From the NCBI GenBank assembly GCA_030151165.1, contig JASLEM010000169.1, positions 1 to 15,398 of the forward strand: DNA of 15,398 nt, in the 5' to 3' direction. The number at the start of each line of letters is the position of its first letter. Position 1 is the stretch's first letter. Position numbers and translations under genes: made by a program. The notes below the pieces were generated by a model. The model did no database searches and had not been told where the DNA came from. It saw only the letters and a program-made list of their open reading frames with translations. This document shows positions 13,421 to 15,398 of this stretch, piece by piece. The DNA comes from Burkholderiaceae bacterium (lineage in GTDB: Bacteria > Pseudomonadota > Gammaproteobacteria > Burkholderiales > Burkholderiaceae).

Positions 13421-14602
13421 TCACGCCCTTCGCGACGGATCGCTGCCCACCAGCCGGTTGAACAGCGCGATGCCGGCCACGAACGGCCACAGCCAGCCGA
13501 CCCATTGCGCGAGCCCGTGGAAATGGATGAAGCGGCCCTGTTCCCACAGCTGCAGGCTGTCGGCGTAGTACGGGTCCGACGGCGCCTCCGCGACGAGCGC
13601 CACCTGCACCGACAGCGCGACCAGCCCGAGCGCCGCGGCCGCGCGCGGCCCGAGCATCACGCACGCGAGCGCCAGCGCCGCGCCGAACGCGAGCGCGATC
13701 GGCACCGCCGACGTGATCCAGCTCAGCGCGTGCACCGGCCCGAAGTTGAGCGCGGCCGACAACGTGTTCGCGCCCAGCCCCGCGGCCACCGCGACCGGCA
13801 CCAGCGCCGCGCGCCGCCAGCCGCGCCGCGTCACCGAGAACGCGACGAGGCACGGGCCGAGCAGGCCCAGCGCGATGCCGAGACCTTCGGCCGCCTTCGA
13901 CATCGGCGGGCTCGTCTCGCCGAGGCTGGCCCAGAGCCAGTCGAAGTACGGGCTCAACGGGTGGTCGGACAGCGCGTCGTACGCGACCTCCTGCAGGCGC
14001 TCCCACGACACGCCCTGGCCGAACGGGATCGGGCTCGGGAACAGGAAGCCCACGGGCCACAGCACCAGCAACGCGATGAAGAAGCCGCTGTGCGGCAGGA
14101 ACCAGCGCTCGCGCACCGTCGACCACCGCACGCCCGCGCCGCCGGCGTGCACCGCGATCGCGAGGCTCACGCCGGCGCAGGCGCCGAGCGAGTTGAGCGT
14201 CCAGTCCATCAGCGAGGACACGCGCCCCGGCAGGAAGTGCTGCGTGAACTCCATCGCCCACGACAACGCCGCCGGCAGCACGCAGGCCAGCACGCCGGCG
14301 CCGAGCTCGCCGCGGCCGCGGCGCAATGCGCTCGCGTAGACCAGCGCGCCGAGCGGCATGTAGCCGACGAAGTTCGACCAGTCGTCGAAGCTGCCGTGAT
14401 AGTGCGGCCACTTCAGCACGAGCAGCGCCGACAGCGGCTGCCCCGCGGGCCAGGTCCAGCCGGTGAACGGGTACAGGCTCGCATAGATCACCAGCCCCGC
14501 GAACACGAGGGCCAGCGTCAGCGCGGAACTCTCGTGCGCGCCGACGCGCACCGGCGCGGGCGTGCGCGGGATGCGTGCCGCGGCGCGGGTCGTTTTGTCC
14601 AT
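13421..14602 (-). CDS. VanZ-like integral membrane protein
   Basis: A 393-residue multi-pass membrane protein with an N-terminal VanZ domain. The family pattern is clear: DDWSNFVGYMPLGAL (73-87), then SWAMEFTQHFLPGRVSS (114-130) and MDWTLNSLGACAG (132-144), with Glu118, Gln121, Arg127, Asp133 and Asn137. VanZ-family proteins are bacterial inner-membrane proteins; VanZ itself confers low-level teicoplanin resistance by an unclear mechanism, so no resistance claim is made here. After the domain, the C-terminal half has further helices (about 175-195, 240-260, 265-335, 370-388), giving roughly nine to eleven in all, longer than simple VanZ proteins. The ATG at 14602 starts 22 nt after the hemJ stop. 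Confidence 0.85.
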   Translation of the reverse strand: MDKTTRAAARIPRTPAPVRVGAHESSALTLALVFAGLVIYASLYPFTGWTWPAGQPLSALLVLKWPHYHGSFDDWSNFVGYMPLGALVYASALRRGRGELGAGVLACVLPAALSWAMEFTQHFLPGRVSSLMDWTLNSLGACAGVSLAIAVHAGGAGVRWSTVRERWFLPHSGFFIALLVLWPVGFLFPSPIPFGQGVSWERLQEVAYDALSDHPLSPYFDWLWASLGETSPPMSKAAEGLGIALGLLGPCLVAFSVTRRGWRRAALVPVAVAAGLGANTLSAALNFGPVHALSWITSAVPIALAFGAALALACVMLGPRAAAALGLVALSVQVALVAEAPSDPYYADSLQLWEQGRFIHFHGLAQWVGWLWPFVAGIALFNRLVGSDPSRRA

Positions 14603-14624
14603 CGCGTCGACGCGCCGGCCCGGC

Positions 14625-15065
14625 TCAGAACGGCTTGACGACCACGAGCACCACGATCGCCGCGAACAGCAGCACCGCGGCTTCGTTGAAGAAGCGGAAC
14701 CAGCGCTCGCGCTGCCGGTTCTCGAGCTTCTCGAAGCTGCGCAGCAGGCCGCGGCACTTGTGGTGGTAGCCGATCGCGAGGAGCACCAGCAGCAGCTTCG
14801 CGTGCAGCCAGTGGTTGCCCGGCCCCATGCCGATGCCGTAGCCCAGCCACAGCACGAGGCCCAGGCCGATCGCGCCGACCATCAGGAAGCTCGAGAAGCG
14901 ATACAGCTTGCGCGCCATCAGCAGCAGGCGCTCGCGCTCGGCGTGGCTGTCGCTCGGCACCTGCGCCAGGTTGACGAAGATCCGCGGGAGGTAGAACAAG
15001 CCGGCGAACCAGCTCGAGACGAAGACGATGTGGAAGGCCTTGACCCAGAGATAACCGCTGTGCAT
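14625..15065 (-). CDS. hemJ: HemJ-type protoporphyrinogen IX oxidase (CopD-like)
   Basis: HemJ is an inner-membrane haem-binding enzyme that oxidises protoporphyrinogen IX to protoporphyrin IX, the penultimate step of haem synthesis, in many bacteria lacking HemG or HemY. The 146-residue protein has four membrane helices and the family signature: YLWVKAFHIVFVSSWFAG with His12, LPRIFV with Arg28, HWLHAKLLLVLL with Lys90, and the C-terminal FFNEAAVLLFAAIVVLVVVKPF (Asn127, Glu128, ending KPF), shown here in halves. Length is normal. The ATG at 15065 gives the conserved start; an in-frame extension to 15116 is arginine-rich and unlikely. It is the first gene of a ten-gene leftward string and is preceded by about 330 bp of non-coding DNA full of stem-loops. 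Confidence 0.85.
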   Translation of the reverse strand: MHSGYLWVKAFHIVFVSSWFAGLFYLPRIFVNLAQVPSDSHAERERLLLMARKLYRFSSFLMVGAIGLGLVLWLGYGIGMGPGNHWLHAKLLLVLLAIGYHHKCRGLLRSFEKLENRQRERWFRFFNEAAVLLFAAIVVLVVVKPF

Positions 15066-15131
15066 CCGGTCATTATGTGCGGCGACCCTTGCACGGCGCC
15101 GTGTGCCAGCCCCCACGAAAGGTCACTGGAT

Positions 15132-15151
15132 GCATCGCCGATTCGCGATGC
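15132..15151. repeat. Perfect inverted repeat in hemJ leader
   Basis: GCATCGC and GCGATGC are separated by 6 nt. It is one of three perfect inverted repeats between hemJ and the candidate RNA. It could be an operator or an RNA stem; nothing decides which. Confidence 0.5.
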
Positions 15152-15179
15152 GGCGGGCCGCCGCTGCAACAGGTGGTTA

Positions 15180-15213
15180 GCGTCGGCGGCGCTCGCCCGG
15201 CCGCCGCCGACGC
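15180..15213. repeat. 12-bp GC-rich stem-loop in hemJ leader
   Basis: Arms 15180-15191 and 15202-15213 are perfectly complementary (12 bp, almost all G-C) with a 10-nt loop. This is the strongest hairpin of the right-hand intergenic region. Neither strand has a U-tract after it, so an intrinsic terminator is unlikely. Confidence 0.65.
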
Positions 15214-15231
15214 CTCTCGCCGACTCGTGAA

Positions 15232-15250
15232 ATATGCCGCGCGGGCATAT
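15232..15250. repeat. Perfect inverted repeat ATATGCC-n5-GGCATAT
   Basis: Two 7-bp arms around GCGCG, AT-rich at the outer ends, with the dyad symmetry of a dimeric regulator's site. It lies between the terminator-like hairpin at 15267-15296 and the 12-bp stem-loop. A binding protein cannot be named. Confidence 0.5.
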
Positions 15251-15258
15251 GGAGTGAC

Positions 15259-15296
15259 AAGAAAGAGCCCCGGCATCCACGAGGGACGACCGAGGC
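15259..15296 (-). terminator. Intrinsic terminator-like hairpin with U-rich tail
   Basis: On the minus strand GCCTCGG (15296-15290) pairs with CCGGGGC (15273-15267), including one G-U pair, around a 16-nt loop, and is followed directly by TCTTTCTT. It is 200 nt upstream of hemJ, so it would end a separate upstream RNA or act as an attenuator. The long loop makes it weaker than a classical terminator. Confidence 0.5.
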
Positions 15297-15379
15297 TGCA
15301 AAGCCTTGACGCTGTCATCACGCAAGGCACCTGCTCAGGGAGGAAAAGCAGGGGACAATATGCTCACGCACATCGTCCG
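15259..15379 (-). ncRNA. Candidate small structured RNA or leader
   Basis: A minus-strand transcript starting about 7 nt after the -10 box at 15386-15391 would run through three consecutive stem-loops: CCTGCT/AGCAGG (15330-15335 with 15347-15352), GCCTTG/CAAGGC (15303-15308 with 15323-15328) and the terminator-like hairpin at 15267-15296. The loop of the first exposes UUUUCCUCCCUG, complementary to Shine-Dalgarno sequences, a feature of several proteobacterial regulatory RNAs. There is no convincing protein frame, although a short frame from 15330 reads through. It may be a free RNA of about 120 nt or a leader controlling hemJ. The family is not recognised. Confidence 0.5.
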
Positions 15380-15385
15380 AAACGG

Positions 15386-15391
15386 AATGTA
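15386..15391 (-). promoter_or_regulatory. Candidate extended -10 box at right edge
   Basis: The minus strand reads TGCTACATT, an extended -10 identical to the one before ptsI. The -35 position lies outside the window. It would start the candidate RNA at 15259-15379 and possibly the hemJ operon. Confidence 0.4.
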
Positions 15392-15398
15392 GCAGAAC

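Noticed and set aside
13338..14411. Upstream extension of the ferredoxin frame through the vanZ-like gene
   Set aside because: It is Arg/Ala-rich sequence antisense in character and overlaps the clear VanZ frame. The GGAGG before GTG 13337 limits the gene.
13421..14602. Glycopeptide resistance gene
   Set aside because: The VanZ domain is common in bacterial membrane proteins. There is no vanHAX or other resistance gene nearby, so a resistance role is not supported.
15073..15330. Short minus-strand protein frame in the right-hand intergenic region
   Set aside because: It runs through several perfect stem-loops and a terminator-like hairpin, has no recognisable protein features, and no good ribosome site was seen. 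RNA structure explains the region better, although a very short leader peptide from 15330 is not excluded.

Overview
The window is GC-rich chromosomal DNA of a betaproteobacterium, most likely Burkholderiales. The evidence is a lipB-lipA/DUF493/dacA block, a sugar-transporter-less PTS made of a mannose-type EIIA, HPr and enzyme I, a DUF4197 protein, a HemJ and an ornithine-lipid acyltransferase. No insertion sequence, prophage, CRISPR array, tRNA or complete rRNA gene is visible. The genus cannot be fixed from sequence alone.

Left edge (1-552): an AT-richer block that reads leftward off the window. It holds three tandem sigma70-type promoters, two of them within a diverged duplication, followed by a boxB-like hairpin and a boxA. 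This is the promoter and leader of an rRNA operon whose genes lie just outside.

PTS region (553-4147): EIIA-Man and ptsH overlap and run leftward towards ptsI, but an opposite-strand olsB gene (ornithine lipid synthesis) sits between ptsH and ptsI. Four 11-bp repeats, each with a TCAT/TCAC core, lie in front of olsB. They look like a PhoB-binding array, which would tie ornithine lipid synthesis to phosphate starvation.

Middle (4313-7500): an unknown exported or lipoprotein-like protein, a divergent protein that looks like a histidine kinase fused to a receiver with the usual catalytic residues of both lost, a periplasmic DUF4197 protein, and a TlpA-like thioredoxin lipoprotein. The last two start head-to-head only 12 bp apart.

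Right half (7514-15065): ten consecutive leftward genes with mostly short gaps: hemJ, vanZ-like, thioredoxin-like 2Fe-2S ferredoxin, alpha/beta hydrolase, dacA-like, dat, DUF493, an AP2-like DNA-binding protein, lipB and lipA. They cover haem synthesis, cell-wall D-amino-acid metabolism and lipoate synthesis. The dacA-like protein has lost the lysine of its SxxK motif and the glycine of its KTG motif, so it is probably not a working carboxypeptidase.

Right edge (15066-15398): no credible protein gene. It holds a -10 element, three stem-loops ending in a terminator-like hairpin with a U-rich tail (a candidate small RNA of about 120 nt, or a leader or attenuator), and three more perfect inverted repeats before hemJ. 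The points most worth a second look are the inactivated-looking DacA, the double pseudoenzyme at 5115-6251, the Pho-box array before olsB, and the structured RNA at the right edge.
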